From Gordionus sp. m RMFG-2023 (lineage: Eukaryota; Nematomorpha; Gordioida; Chordodea; Parachordodidae), in contig NC_088777.1 of NCBI RefSeq assembly GCF_954871325.1, positions 8,967,366 to 9,031,365 of the forward strand: a stretch of DNA of 64,000 nt, in the 5' to 3' direction. This document shows, one piece after another, positions 1 to 13,400 of this stretch. Below the pieces are notes generated by a model. It worked only from the letters and a program-made list of their open reading frames with translations. It made no database searches and was not told the DNA's origin. Numbering within the stretch: position 1 is the stretch's first letter; each line of letters starts with the position of its first letter. Position numbers and translations under genes: made by a program.

Positions 1-461
1 TTAAAATGAAGATGTAAATATTCAAAAATTTTACAAATTTGGTAAAATTTTTAATTCTTTTATGTGGATATGGTAATATACGAAATGATTTAAGTGTTTA
101 AAATTTGATAAAAACCCAGATTTGTTAAACCAATGCCACATATTTTATTTTTGATTTAAAATATCTGATCTTAACGTTTATTCACAATAGGCCTATTCAA
201 AAATAATTCGAAGAATTATTCGTAATATTTAAATCTAACATTTATCATTTCTATTTGTTGACCAGCCAATCTGACAGGTGATATGTTTGTGTTTATAAAA
301 ATTCTAGCACAAATTTAAAAAATTTTTATTTGCCACATTTTTTGAATCTCACGTAAAGTTTATTTTTTGAATCTCATAATAAATTATATTAAAAATTACA
401 CACACCAGAGGTATATAAAAATATATTACATCTCTACAATAATTATTGAGCTAGTCTAATT

Positions 462-755
462 ATGTTAGAGGAGAATGCTTCTGATGAAATTATGCTTGAT
501 GTTGAAGATAAGAAAATTTCCTCACAAAAGAGAGCAATCATATGGGATCAATATCAAATCCTTAAAGACGGTGAAAAGGCTGCTTGCAATCATTACAAGA
601 GTATTATAAAATGTAAAGGCAAAACAACATCTCCTCTTATTAATCATTATAATAGATTTCATTCACACCTTAGTAAAAAAAATAATAAAATTGACATTTT
701 TTTAAAGTCTACACCAAATTCTTCAAAAAAATTAATTTTAAGGATAATTTATTAA
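462..755 (+). pseudogene. hAT transposase N-terminus with BED zinc finger
   Basis: This 97-codon open frame starts at the first good ATG inside the hAT element at 188-2485. It holds a BED-finger pattern, C-X-H-X6-C-type spacing followed by a distal HYNRFHSH pair, used by hAT transposases to bind their terminal repeats. Frame is lost after about residue 97, and recognisable transposase sequence continues in other frames downstream, so this is the first piece of a broken gene. Confidence 0.75.
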
Positions 756-1981
756 AATTATTTATAAATAATAATATATCTTTTAAAATTATTAATTCAA
801 ATGATTTTAAAAATTTTATAAGTGATCTTGATTGTTCTGTAAAATCAATATGCTCCAATACTCTTAAATTGCACATGTATAATACATTTGCAGAAAAAGA
901 ACAGTTGGTAAAGGAAATAATATCTAAAAATAAAAGTCAGATTAATTTTTCATCTGACATTTGGACTAGCCAAACACAGGTTCTTTTTTTAGGGCTAAGC
1001 CCATTTTATTGATGATAATTTTAAAATAAATAACATAATTTTGGATGTCAGTCCAATAAATGAAACACATTCAGGTGAAAATATATTTAAAGCCTTTGTC
1101 AAAATAATTAAAAATTATAATTTAGAGAATAAATTTTTTTATATAACTTTAGATAATGCATGCAACTAATAATAAAACATTTATTGATACATTTACTTTA
1201 AAATATCCATTAATAAAAATAGGGCACATCCGATGCTTTGCCCATGTAATTAATTTAATATCCAAAGAAATTTTAAAAATTTAAGATCCTTCAATTCTAA
1301 AACTAAGAAACATTATTAGAATGATTTGTAATTCCCCTAAAAAATTAAATTTATTAAAAAATATATGTAGTTCCCTACACTTTCCCCTAAATTTTTAAAA
1401 CCAAAATTGGTTGAGAAATAAGGTAAAATAACATACCAAATGATTGAAAGGGGCTTATTGTTAAAGCCTGCTATAACAAAATTAGTTAATGAAGTAATAA
1501 CTAATATTAAAATTCTTCAAGAAAAACAAATATCAGAGGTAATCTAAAATTTATTATTTTAATTCTTGAACATCTAAAAAATGAAAAACCTGGTTTCCAT
1601 AAATCCTTTAACAATAGTTTCAAAGTAGCATATGAAAAATTGTTGGGCTATTATAATTTAACTGCCGAAGATGCGATAATAACCACAGTATTAAATCCCA
1701 GGCTTAAAGTAGAATATTTTAAATCAATATCTGTTGATTATGATATTGATATATCCAAGTTAATGGACAAATTTAAAGAGATTTACAATAGATATACAGG
1801 TATTTAATTTACCCCCATTTAAATATGATTTTATTTTAAAGCTCATAATTATAACTGTCAAACAAATAAGGATAAAATTCAATAAAACAGGCTAGACATT
1901 GTTTTTAAACAAAATAATATTCAACTGTGTGAAATAGATTTTTATCTGAGTGAACCAAGAGCAAAGAGTGATAACCCGTTA

Positions 1982-2179
1982 ATGTGGTGGAAGGCAAATG
2001 CATATCGGATCCCCATACTCTCGAAAATGGCAAGAGATTATCTATCTATACAAGGAACATCAACTGCTTGTGAAAGGCTTATCTCAGTTGGAACTAATTT
2101 TTTGTCAAAAAACCGCATGTCATATAAGGAAGAAAATATAAGAAAAACTCTTTGCCTTAAAAATTGGCTTAAATTATAA
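1982..2179 (+). pseudogene. hAT transposase C-terminal dimerisation domain
   Basis: The 65-codon piece reads MWWKANAYRIPILSKMA then GTSTACERLISVGTNF and a final LKNWLKL. WW/LP..A..YL..pgTS...ER.FS..G is the hAT family C-terminal dimerisation motif. It lies in the orientation expected for the BED-finger piece at 462-755 of the same element and ends 306 bp before the element's right end. Confidence 0.85.
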
Positions 2180-2485
2180 ATTAAATTAATAATATACATT
2201 TTAATTATGTTTATAACTTGCTTATATATTATTTATTATCAGACTACTGATTACATATTATTATAATTTTTTCTGTTTAAAATCAAATTTGTAATAAAAA
2301 AATTTATCAATATATTTGAGCAGGAATTATTTTATTAAAAAAATTAATTTGAATTATTCGAATCGAATACAAATAGTAGATTTTATTATTCGTACGAATT
2401 CAAATAGTAAATTATTCGATTCATTTAAACGAATCGAATATGAATAATGCACTATTCGATTCGAATTCGTTTTTGAATAGGCCTA

Positions 2486-2819
2486 ATTCACAATAATGTA
2501 TCCAGGATTTTCATAATAACAAGTAGATAATATATACAAATTATTGATTAAAAAAACGGCCCAATTTCTATTATAATAAATTATATTCAAAATCCAAATT
2601 TTGAATATATAGATGATTTGATCACGCAAAAATATTCATAAAAAATAACAATTTTTTTTGAACGATGGGGCTTATCTTTGGGCTAGTCGAGGTATGCGAA
2701 CATCAAATCCGCTATGATAGGCTTTGACAACAATCACATAACTTATTTTATCTTTCATCAAAATTTTACCAATTTATTTGAGCTTCTAAAATATATTTAA
2801 CAAATTGTATTGTATCATG
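2486..2819. other. AT-rich spacer, no gene seen
   Basis: No open frame, splice-flanked exon or clear repeat was recognised. A small less AT-rich patch near 2665-2740 did not match any repeat elsewhere in the window. Confidence 0.5.
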
Positions 2820-3134
2820 TCGAGATTTGCAAGTCACGACCCAGTCCGAAAGGGTTTCGGTACGGGTCTATTTTTAAAAAATAATTTTAATTCGGGCTGG
2901 GTCGGGCCTAATATTTTTTACAAAATTTCGAACCGAGCCAGGCTTAAAATTTTAAATGTTATATCATTACATTTTGTCAAATAAATTGATATATTTTTTA
3001 AATTCGTGCAAGAAACGAGGCGCTAATAAAAAATATTAAATTTTTCTATATTTAAATATATTCGGGCATGTCGATTTTTTAAAAAAAATTAGGCCGAACC
3101 AGGCATGAAAAATTAGGCCCGATGTAGATCACTA
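2820..3134. repeat. Short non-autonomous hAT-like element with GGCCCG-rich ends
   Basis: A 315-bp segment with GC-rich subterminal arms (GGGTCGGGCCTAAT on the left, GGCCGAACCAGGC on the right) around an AT-rich middle. The right end GTAGATCACTA is the reverse complement of the TAGTGATCT start seen in the related copy at 19949-20341. Flanks GTATCATG and CTGTCATG agree at 6 of 8 positions and could be an aged target duplication. It has no coding capacity. Confidence 0.6.
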
Positions 3135-6100
3135 CTGTCATGTCAGCACTAAATCATCAAGATTTTTGAAAGAGATGTCCATACATTCCAATGCAAACAA
3201 TATCCAGTGCATTCTTTTTGAAATATTTCAATGATAGAACTTTTAGGTTCCTCTAACTCTATACAATGATGAAGGTTTTTAAAGATATTTCAATACTTAG
3301 CATTTTTTTTTAATTCGGAGATAGGGGAATTTGTCTCCCTTCCCCTCCCCCTAGCGCTGACTACCCACCAGTTTTGATACACGCAATAATACCCAAAAAG
3401 TAACTCAATAAAACAATAAATTAAGACGAATTTGAAAGAAAAATATTAGCTGAGATGAGGAAGGAAAATAAGGTAATAATTAATAAATTATCGAAAAAAT
3501 AATAAACAATGTTAATTATTTTTTTGACATGTTTATTAAAAAGTTAATAAAAAAAATTATTATATTATTTAGTAGTTTGACCTCTCCTCTATTTTTTTTT
3601 TTTGAAAAAAATATTAGTAATCTATGAAAGTTAATATTAATAACATCTTAAAATTTCAAAAAAGAATAAAAAAAAAATAGCCACCTAACTATTATGGGGA
3701 AATATATATGCTCAAATTTGAAGAGAGCGGATATAAATTAAGTCGCATCTCAATTCTAAGCAGATTTTTAACATTAGCCATTACTCAGCAAACTAGTCCC
3801 TCCCTCCCCCAGTTTAACCCGCGAAAAGATGATTACGATAAAATGTAACCCATTCTTATTTTTGTAAGACAAAATCTACAACCACAAAATATTAGATTTA
3901 TCCTCTTTAATAAGATTATATATTCAAAGGGTCCCAAACTCGGCCTGAAAAAAAATATGAGTTAAAAAATTTTTTTTATAGGGTTTATTTTTTTAAAGAA
4001 TGGGCCGACTGATGGGAGGGTTAAGAAAAATATTTAAACTATTGGTATGCGGGCGGGAGGGTTAAAAAATCTACAACTTTTATTTGTTATTTAAAATCAT
4101 AACTGATAATTTTATCTTCGGAAGAAATTAATTAGGTAAAAAATATATCTAAGACATGTTACATTTGACTTGCATGGAAGAATATAACATCAACGTGGAT
4201 AAAAATTTGATTGTACGGTTTCTACAAAAGCAAAGAGAATTCAATGAAAGATTATTAAATCATAAATGCAATGTTTGAAATAGTTAGCATCCACGTCAAA
4301 TTAAACAACAGCAGATGGGAAGATGTAGGAGAGCATTACCTAATGATATAACAAAATATTTAAATCTTAAAGTAAGGAGTTTTTGTAGGTATTTTTAAAA
4401 TAAAAGTTTGTGTAAAAACGGTGTAGTGGCTAATCATTATCATTAAATAAATATTTTTTTTTAGTTTGTAAGAAATTAATAATTATTTTAAGAAACTTTC
4501 TACTTTTTTCATTCCAAAAAAAATTCTCAAAATTTGGGTATTTTTGCCTAGGTCACTTCTGACCGATTTCCCCCCAACCAAACGATCCACACTTGTCATT
4601 TAAAAAATGGTGATTTTTAAAAAATCTTTTGACGTCTTTTTTTACGTTAAATTTCGTTCATTCAAAAATAATAGGGGATCCAGTTGGTTAGTTAGAACTC
4701 AGAGTATTCTTTTCCATTTATTTTTTTTAATTTAATTTTTAAAATAATTTTATTATATCGAATTTGAAAATAAAACCAATAAAAATTTTTGTCCTTGACT
4801 CTCTAACTAAACATTTAAAATAAATTTTTTTTTTACTTCACTATAATAATTTCATAAATGAATAATATTACGTAACTATTTACATTTTTACCAATGATAT
4901 TTATTTGTGCGCGTTTTGAAAAAAAATATAGATGTACGTAGAAATCGCAAAACAACATGGACATATAATACATAAACAAAGGTGGCAATAAAAAGGAACC
5001 TTTTATTTTTCCATTTTAAAAACTTATGAATATGGAATAAATAAATAAAAAATCACTATTTAAAAAAAAAAATTATGGCTTTATTTCTCCCTTACTTTTC
5101 GCATCTTTTTTAAAATATATATATATATATATATATAGAATAGTCATGAAATGACAGAAGGAAATATTTCATTATAATTATGAATGTCACGGTAAATATA
5201 AATAAAAATATAGGTTAAAGGTAGGAAAAAAATGAATGAATAATAAAAAAAAAATTGAATTGTTAAATTATTGTTATAATATGTTATAAATTGCGTAACA
5301 TAATAGGATAAAAAACATTAAGAAGAATAGAATGGCTATATATTTAGGAAGGGAATGAGCAAATAGTAAAAGAAATAATTTTGAAAGGCAAAAAAATAAT
5401 GGAGAAAATTAGGTTTATATGCGATTAAGGATTAAAATGCGGTTTCAAAACCGCTAGAAAAAGCCTTACAATAATCTGATTTATTTAAGTTCCATAGTAA
5501 GAGCTAAATAAAATAATTGTTTATCAATAGCACAAAATCAATTATTTCTTTATAGGAGGAAGGTGTGGGGATTAAATCATTCTTTCTATGTGGTGAGAGT
5601 GAGATTACAATAACGAATTGCATTTGATAATAAACAAAATCAGATTTACAAAAGTAATGGGGTAAGTGTTGAATTTAATTCATCAAATTTTCACTTTTTT
5701 ATTAACTCCAGACGATAACTTTTGAAAAAATAATTAAACAAACTTCAAATTTATATTTAAATTAAAAATGGAATACTTTAAAATAATTGGGTAAAAAAAT
5801 AAATTGATTTTTTGAAGAAAAAAATCCAAAAATGGTTGCCCCAAATTTACTCCGTTAATTATTTAAAAATATTTGCATATCGAAGGAGAATAAGATACAA
5901 ATTTAATTTATGATTATCCTATTTTCCTTGTTATTGTCAAATGTGGTATCTGGTATCGTCATCTGCAAAATTATGCGAATCACGACCTCCCCCACCCCCT
6001 CTTTACCAACTTTATTTCACTTATGCTGCTATTTTATTTTAATCAGCTCAAGAATTTAAGCTTTGCAAGCGGCAAATTTTTTTAAAAAACTTTGTTCGTC

Positions 6101-7420
6101 GGAATTCATAACCACTTCCATTCTACCTACTTGACGCCCCTGTCCTGTACTACTGTTTTAAATAATATATTTAATAAATGATTATCAAAATAAAAAGGAT
6201 ATATATTTTTTTTTTATATATTACACTTAGGCATATTTGAACTTAACATAATTTATTATTTTTTTTCCAAGTGGAAATGTAAAAAAAAAACGCGCAAATA
6301 AAAAATAGGATCACCACACATTTATATTATATAATAATAAAATTTCCATTTAATTTTTCGATCACTTTACATGGTCATGCCATGCTATGTCATGCCTACT
6401 TTCCTACTAACTACATTGCATTCCCTATATTATGCGATTTAAAAATAAAATATATATTTAATTTTGAAAAAAAAATAATATAAAATATGTTAAATAATAT
6501 CATTTAAAATAGAATGTCCTTGACAAAATATTTTTTTTTCTTCTTTCTTTAACCACCATGGTATAAAAATTGACAATATAGAAAAGAAAAAAAAAATGTA
6601 GTTCAAATTGTAAAACCATTCACAATTGCACAATGAATGATTGAAGGGATGGAATGAGGGTAGAGAGAAGAAAATAATAAATAAGGCTTTAAAAAAAAGT
6701 CCTACAATTTTTAAATTTACATTCCACTTTTATAATTATAATAAAAATTTCAATTGACCTTCTCCCTTTATTTTGTATGATCCTCTTGCCCTTGTCTCAT
6801 TTTTTTTTAAAAGACTATTAATATAATTTAACACTGAAAAAAGTTCTGCTCTTAGAAAAAAATTTTTTTTTTTATTGGTTGATATTTTAAAACTTAAAAT
6901 ATTAATTGTTTGGGTTTGTGGTCTGCTGATTGGCTTATTCTTTTAGAGATTACCTTTTTTTTATAAAAAAAGAGAAGAAGAAAGAAAATCAACAATAGAA
7001 AGAATAAATTAATAAAAAGAAAGAAAATATATTTAAATAAAATAATATTTATAATTTTTTTTTTAAAAAAAGCCACAAGATAATATAATTTTTATTTTAT
7101 ATTGTTACTTAGCTGTTTTTTTTGTTTATTTTTTTTGGCCCAATTTTTTAAAAATTTTGTTTTATAAACCCATTATTTTTATAATATTTTTTTTCAGGGG
7201 TAAAATATACATACATTTTTAAAAAAATAGAAAATAATTTTAATAGTAAAAGTATAAAAATTAAACAAGAAAAATTTTTTTATTTTTAAAAAATAAAATT
7301 TTAAATTTATTTTATATAATTTTTTTTTTGTTTCTACCTCAAAAAATTATTTAGAAGATAAAAAAAAAGACACCTTTTATTTTTAAAAAAAATAATCAAA
7401 TTGTGTTGGTGATTAAATTA
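3135..7420. other. Long AT-rich 5' flank of the ovo-like gene
   Basis: No coding exon was recognised in this 4.3-kb stretch. It holds long A/T runs (especially 6800-7380), a (TA)n tract at about 5118-5138, and scattered C-rich patches such as 3340-3356 and 5986-6000. Open frames here are low-complexity lysine/phenylalanine/isoleucine strings. The ovo promoter should lie in its 3' part, but no core promoter element stands out from the AT-rich background. Confidence 0.5.
5118..5138. repeat. (TA)n microsatellite
   Basis: An uninterrupted alternating TA tract of about ten units within an A-rich context. Confidence 0.85.
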
Positions 7421-7475
7421 ATGGCGAAATTATTTATGATTCGAAAAGGCTGGAATTCTAAAGCTTCTGATACAG
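7421..7475 (+). CDS. ovo: ovo-like exon 1: start codon and SNAG-like N-terminus
   Basis: ATG at 7421 opens 18 codons, MAKLFMIRKGWNSKASDT, then one extra base before a GT at 7476 (ACAG|GTAAAT, a strong donor). The peptide matches the basic, hydrophobic SNAG-type start of OVO proteins (M-P-K/R-x-F-L-I/V-K pattern) except that residue 2 is A, not P. Phase 1 fits exon 2, whose first two bases complete an alanine codon. Evidence is motif, donor and phase; there is no transcript proof. The 5' UTR end is unknown. Confidence 0.75.
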
Positions 7476-10400
7476 GTAAATAAATTATTTAATAAAATTA
7501 TTCCTTGAATCCTTCGCAAAATGAACAGGACCGTATTCATAGCGAAGGACATGCTTGAAATATCTGGCGATTTAATAATCGATGAGAAAAAATCGTTCTA
7601 TTATCAGCTGTAAATTAAGCTTATATTTGAAATTATTATAGATTATTTAAAATGTTATCTAAAGAAATCGCTCCTAAAGCAAAATTTAACCCTGATATAA
7701 GAGAAAGAGGTAGGAGTCACCTTAAGTTTCCTAATTCTGGTAGTTTTATTGATTGGTCGGGCTGATTCTGATTCCCCAACACATTTTTTTTGCACCAAAA
7801 TCTTCCAAATGGGTGGGGCATTTCGGCTCTACCTGCCTAAATGAACCATATTGCCCCTTTATGATTATGGCATATTCTAGTTTCCTTATAAGGATCTAGA
7901 AATCTGTGATTTTTGGATACAAAAAAAATAAACGTCATCACGCCTAAGTAATTTTTTCTTTCTAATTATAATTACTAGTGTAGTGGCTGTGATTTGACCA
8001 ATTTTTTTTGTCAATATCAAAAACATTTTAGAAAACAGATTATTTAACATTGAATCGAATTTTTTTAAAATGTAAATATCGTTTTAAATAATATAATCAA
8101 TTATTTTAAATCATTTTTTTTTAAATTCACTTGGATACTTCAATAGGGGCGGGATTAAGATTACATATATAAATGCTTCATATACAATTATATGGTATAG
8201 TAACCCTATCAACGTCGTTGAGGCTTAATTATGGAAAGGGAAACTTAGTATTACTGCTCGTTCCATCAGAAAGGGCAAAAATTTTAAAGACTGGGTAAGG
8301 CAAGTTGTTCAAAATATTTTTATGGTTTGGACTAGCCCAAAATTATATAGGCTCAGAATTCAAAAATTTTTATGTTAAAAAAAATAAACTATTTATATGT
8401 TTTCGACTATATTTTAAATAATTGATATATAATTTTTTTTTTTCGGATTGGATCTAGTCAAGAGTGTTCAAGGGCGGGGCCGAAAAATCCAAATAAAAAT
8501 ATTAAGAATTGATTTGGACCGAGCAAGCGAGAAATCTTAATACGTGTCCTTGATGCCAACTGAACTAAAACGCTTCCAAAAATATTTTGGGTATATAAAT
8601 ATTTATTCTTCTACTAAATTATATCAAAATATTTTTGTTGACTGGTCACTCCAGACATAGACATGCATTATTTTCACCTTTTAATTTTGTAATAATAAAA
8701 TAAATATCCTACCCCCAGTACCCCCTCTTCCTTTATTTTTGATTTATTAACTTTTTTAACGTTTTCAGCAAAAAATATAATACAATAAAATTAATATTTA
8801 AGATTCTTCCCTTTATTATCTATTTAAATTCGTTTTTATTTTTATTTTTATTTTTATTTATCTTATATTATATATTATATGCTCAAAAAATTAAATATTG
8901 TCATCTTTTTATGGATTATATTAGAGGTAGGCGCGGGCCTAATTTTTTATTCACGGCCCGCCCGCTAACGGTGGCAATAAAAAAATCACGCCCATTTACG
9001 CTTACCACTAAAAAAATTTCGACCCGACCCTCCCGCTTACGACAAGCAATATTTTGATTCACGCCCGTCACGCCCGAAAATTCACGGTGTTTTTAAATTT
9101 TTCAAAACTATTGCTATAATTTCACACTTTTTTGAATTCATTCTATTTATTTCTCTAATTTCATAATCCATATATTAATAACAAAAATAAATACAATCTA
9201 TAAATCGAAATTTATTTAGAAAAAGGAGAATGTCCATCTTTTTTTATTTCATTGTGTTTCCTCTAATAAGAGATTGGCTACAGAAAATAACCTTTCACTA
9301 GAAGCCGAACTTGCAGCTGACAAAATTTTACTCGATTTCTCAAAAAAGGAAATGAATATTCCTGCTTCTAAAACTTCAAAATATTATCTTGTTATTTATC
9401 TTATATGAATCTTTTAAGTTCATCCTCACAGCTTTCATCGATGATGTTGATGCTTCATCAGAATCATCTAGAATTCTCTAAATTTTTTATTTAGAATATA
9501 CGGTCATTTATGAGTGTAGGATGAATTAGGAAAGTGATAGTTGGTATTGACCATTTAGAATATACGGTTTTTTATGAGTTTAGGATAAGTTAGGAAAGTT
9601 ATAAATGAAGTTGGCAATGACTTATGCATATCATCTGATTCATTTTTAAGATTGTTTTATATATATAATTTTCTTCTTTTAATAAAAACTTAAGTCTTTT
9701 GAAATTAGGATCTAGAATTAAGCCTACCTTATGTAGTGGCTGCATAATAATCTTTTAAAAGAAATCTTGTTCTGTATTTTAAGGTTTTGATTATTACTGT
9801 ATCACGTTCAAAAGGTTAACAAAATTTTATTAAGTTTTGTTTTCATAGACAAACTTCATTTATTGTGGGACGAGAATCTGCTCTCAGATTATCCGAGCAT
9901 TCTTTAAATATTGATAAAAATTTATTTAACTCGCGTATGATGCTGATATCAATTGTGGCTAATCTATTCTTGCTTGCTAAACAAGTACACCTGTATTTCA
10001 GAATATGATTTATACAGAGTTCCATCTAGTTATTCTCGCTATTACATCTTGTTTAAGGGTGTGGCTTAGTTTGCTATTAGCTGTAGATTGTTTGAAATAT
10101 TGTATTATTTTTTTTACACCATTTATATTTATGTCTATTTCAGTTAAACAATTGTCAAAAATATAATGCATAATACATTATTTAGTATATGGCATATACA
10201 TGCAAGCATTTCGTCATCTTTGAATGCACTTATAAGATTGGCTCCGTTATCACTCACAACACATTTATTTAAGTATTTTCTACTTCTGTATATTCTCCTA
10301 AAATTGAATTGTCTACACTTTTATTATTGACTTTTTTTTCATCCATTGTCCTTGTGGCCAAAACAAATGTTTTTAATTTAAAATCCTTAATGATAATATG

Positions 10401-13400
10401 TCCTGTAATGGTTAAAAAACTTAGATTTTTATAGTTATCCGTCAAATATCAGTGATTATGGACAAGTAATTATTATTGATCATGCTTTTAATCATAAATT
10501 TTTTTTTTGGTATATTTTTGGACCTATAGTATTCATGAGAGTTTTCCGGTTCACAACTTTTATATTTTGTTATCCATATGTAACACCAACATTTATCTCT
10601 TGGCCTAGCTTGTAAAATCCTTCACTTCTGTTGCATTTAAAGATTGAAGATCTTTATAAATAAAACATAACTGACTTTTCTTTAAAAAGTTTAAGCAAAA
10701 TTTAGCATAAAGTCTTGCGACAAAAAACACCTAAACATAAAAAGAAAATAGAACTAACTAAATGATATCTGATGTTGTTTATAAAATGCGTAAGATTTTT
10801 AGTTTTCATAAATTTTTCTTTTTTAAAAAAGAACTAAATTAAATAAGAAAATATATAATATATAATATAATTATAAAATTTTTTTTTTTTTTTTTGACGG
10901 GTAAATTCTCTCTTTATTTCAATAGTTGCTGATATAATATGTTATCAAAAGTTTATAGCAAATAATAAATTTTTTTTATATGGTAAAATTAATAAAGGTA
11001 AAAAAATATAAAAATATAATTTGCGAAAGGGTAAGGGATAAAAGAATGGAAACTAGGAAAGAGAAGGGAGAGAGAGAGCATAGACATAGGAGATTATTCA
11101 ATGGAAGAGATGAAACTTAGGTAGTTAGAGCGAATGATGGCGGTAGCAAGTCTTTGTCGTAAAAAAAGGGACTCTTTAGGCTGATTTGCACATTTATATT
11201 TATAAAAAAACAATTTAAAAAATTAAAATTTCCGTGATTCACAGGAAATTTATGTTCACCCCCGATCACGCCCGGGGAAAATTTTGGGAAGGCCCGTCAC
11301 GCCCAGTCACGCCTTGGAATTCAAAATTTAACACTCACGCCGTGACCCACCGTGACACGATGGGTCACGCCTATTTTCACGGCCCGCGCCCACCTCTAGA
11401 TTATATACATATATTTAAAAATACTCCACAATACTGTTGTTTAAGTGGCTCAATTTTATAAAAAGATTATTTTAGACATAAAATGTTACACAAATCTGAA
11501 GATTTTGCTCATAGATGGCAGAGAAGTTTAGACATTTAGTAAAGAAATCTCTAGGCTAGCATAATATTATCTTGGCTAAAAGCTTAAATTAGAATGGTCT
11601 CGATCGAGCCCTTCAACAACACTATTCACAAGACTCATTAGTTGACCCTTACTGTCTAGCGGGTACATCTAAATAACAACCAGTAAGCCCTACCCTCTTA
11701 AGAAAAGAAGACCCTCCTAAGAAAAGAAGAAAAAAAACTTTCAATACCATTTTAAAAATTTTACTTACAAATTAGATTAAATAATATATACCACATCTTT
11801 TTACCTTTTTCTTGCCACCTTGTCTTTGTAACTTAAGCTCTAAGAATCGTAATTTTTAAAATTAATCAGACTTGTTAACTCTGTATTTTTTTTTATAAAA
11901 TTGTTTTATTTTCCTCCATTTTGTTTAATAATTTTTTTAAAATTTTTTTAAAATATAATTAAAATTTTTGTATCTTAACATAATATATCTTTTTAAAAAA
12001 AAGCTAACGAGCACGTGACTCCACGTGGCTCAGCCGGGATGTGAGTTAGGGTTAATCTATATGAGATATAACCTTGCATAAAGCACCATTATCGGCCAAT
12101 TGGGTATGTGCCCGTATGATTGTCGCCAATTTAAGATATTAGTAGAGCTGAAACTAAAAAATATGAAAACCATTCCATCTCTAATAAATGTGTAGCTATT
12201 AGGTTTGGGTGAGGTATGATTAAAAAGCTATCGAAATTTGGGTTAGAAAAAATTTTTTTTTTAATAGTATAAAAACAATGAAAATATTGAAAACAATATA
12301 AATTGTTTTGAATACATTTTTAAACAATATTTTGAAATGATCAAAAATTAAATTTATGAAATTGATTACCTAAAAAATAAAAATGTTAATATTTTTTTGA
12401 TAAACTCATTTAACCAAATGAACGAGACATATAACTGTATAAAAAACGGATAACTCAATATTTTATTCAAAAAAATACTTAAACCTCGAGATTTGTCTAA
12501 TAGATGTCGAAACATTTGTGCTATCTTTGAGAAAAATCTCCAGTCTTGCGTAATATTTTTTTGGATAAAAATACCGTTTTTATAAATAGGCTCAAATGGA
12601 GCGATTTTGCATCACTAACTGTGACAATGATTTTTATATTAAAAAATATAAGTATTATTTGTAGTAATAATTTTTGTGAAGAAAAAAACAAGACAACGTT
12701 TGTTTTTTTTTGCTTTTGTAAACCTAAAAACAGATATATTTTAATCCCTAGTAACATTTGGAGTTAATATATATATTAAAATAATTACCCATTAACCGGA
12801 GACTTTACTAGCCAATTAACATAGATAATCGATATTCAATTTTTAATAATCAGCATAGGGTCTCAGCGTAATTGGCTTGAATAAAAGAAGTCTGTGTGTC
12901 CCTTCCCAAGAAGAAGTTGATGGGTGTCATTGTGTGGTATAGGGTTGACATATATTAGATGTAAGTGTTAATCTAAGTGAAATCGCCAGTATTATAATTA
13001 TATTTATTAATAAACATATATGAAACAGAAAAAGACAACTAAATTAAAATAAAACATCTCTTGTTTTTTTTATATAAAAATAAGTATGCCCTAGTCATCA
13101 CAGATATAGGGGACCTATAGAAATCTTAAATGATGGGTAAAAGCTCATATGAATTTCTTTGCAGGTGTCCCAAGATATATTAACATGAACATTATTAAAA
13201 AAGACTAACTTTAATTCTTAATACCACGAAAGAATTTAAAAGGTTATACTTCGAGATAGTATTATGAAGTCACTCGTTCCTCGCTAAATTTTTTAACTTA
13301 AGGGTGCTCACTTTATAAAAAAAATCTTTGAAATTAGCAAAATAATGCATAAATAATTATAAGAAAAGAAAATTTTTTTCGAGTAGGAACTTATCAAAGC

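Larger units (their letters stand above)
188..2485 (+). mobile_element. hAT DNA transposon, near full length, transposase decayed
   Basis: Perfect 16-bp terminal inverted repeats (TAGGCCTATTCAAAAA at 188-203, its reverse complement at 2470-2485) lie inside an exact 8-bp target duplication ATTCACAA (180-187 and 2486-2493), the hAT signature. The subterminal DNA repeats AATTCGAAT-like words. A plus-strand transposase is traceable: a BED-type zinc-finger N-terminus from 462 (residues CNHYKSIIKCKG), a DiWTS-like block near 950, a 'CFAHVINLI' block near 1235 and the C-terminal dimerisation domain at 1982-2179 (GTSTACERLISVGTNFLSKN). The frames are interrupted by several stops and shifts, so the copy should be unable to move by itself. 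The intact ends suggest a fairly recent insertion. Confidence 0.93.

Noticed and set aside
6800-7380. Candidate small protein rich in K and F
   Set aside because: The DNA is almost pure A/T runs, giving artificial open frames.
12521-12767. Overlapping open frames on both strands
   Set aside because: They fall in a MITE copy and adjacent AT-rich DNA; no motif or codon pattern supports a gene.
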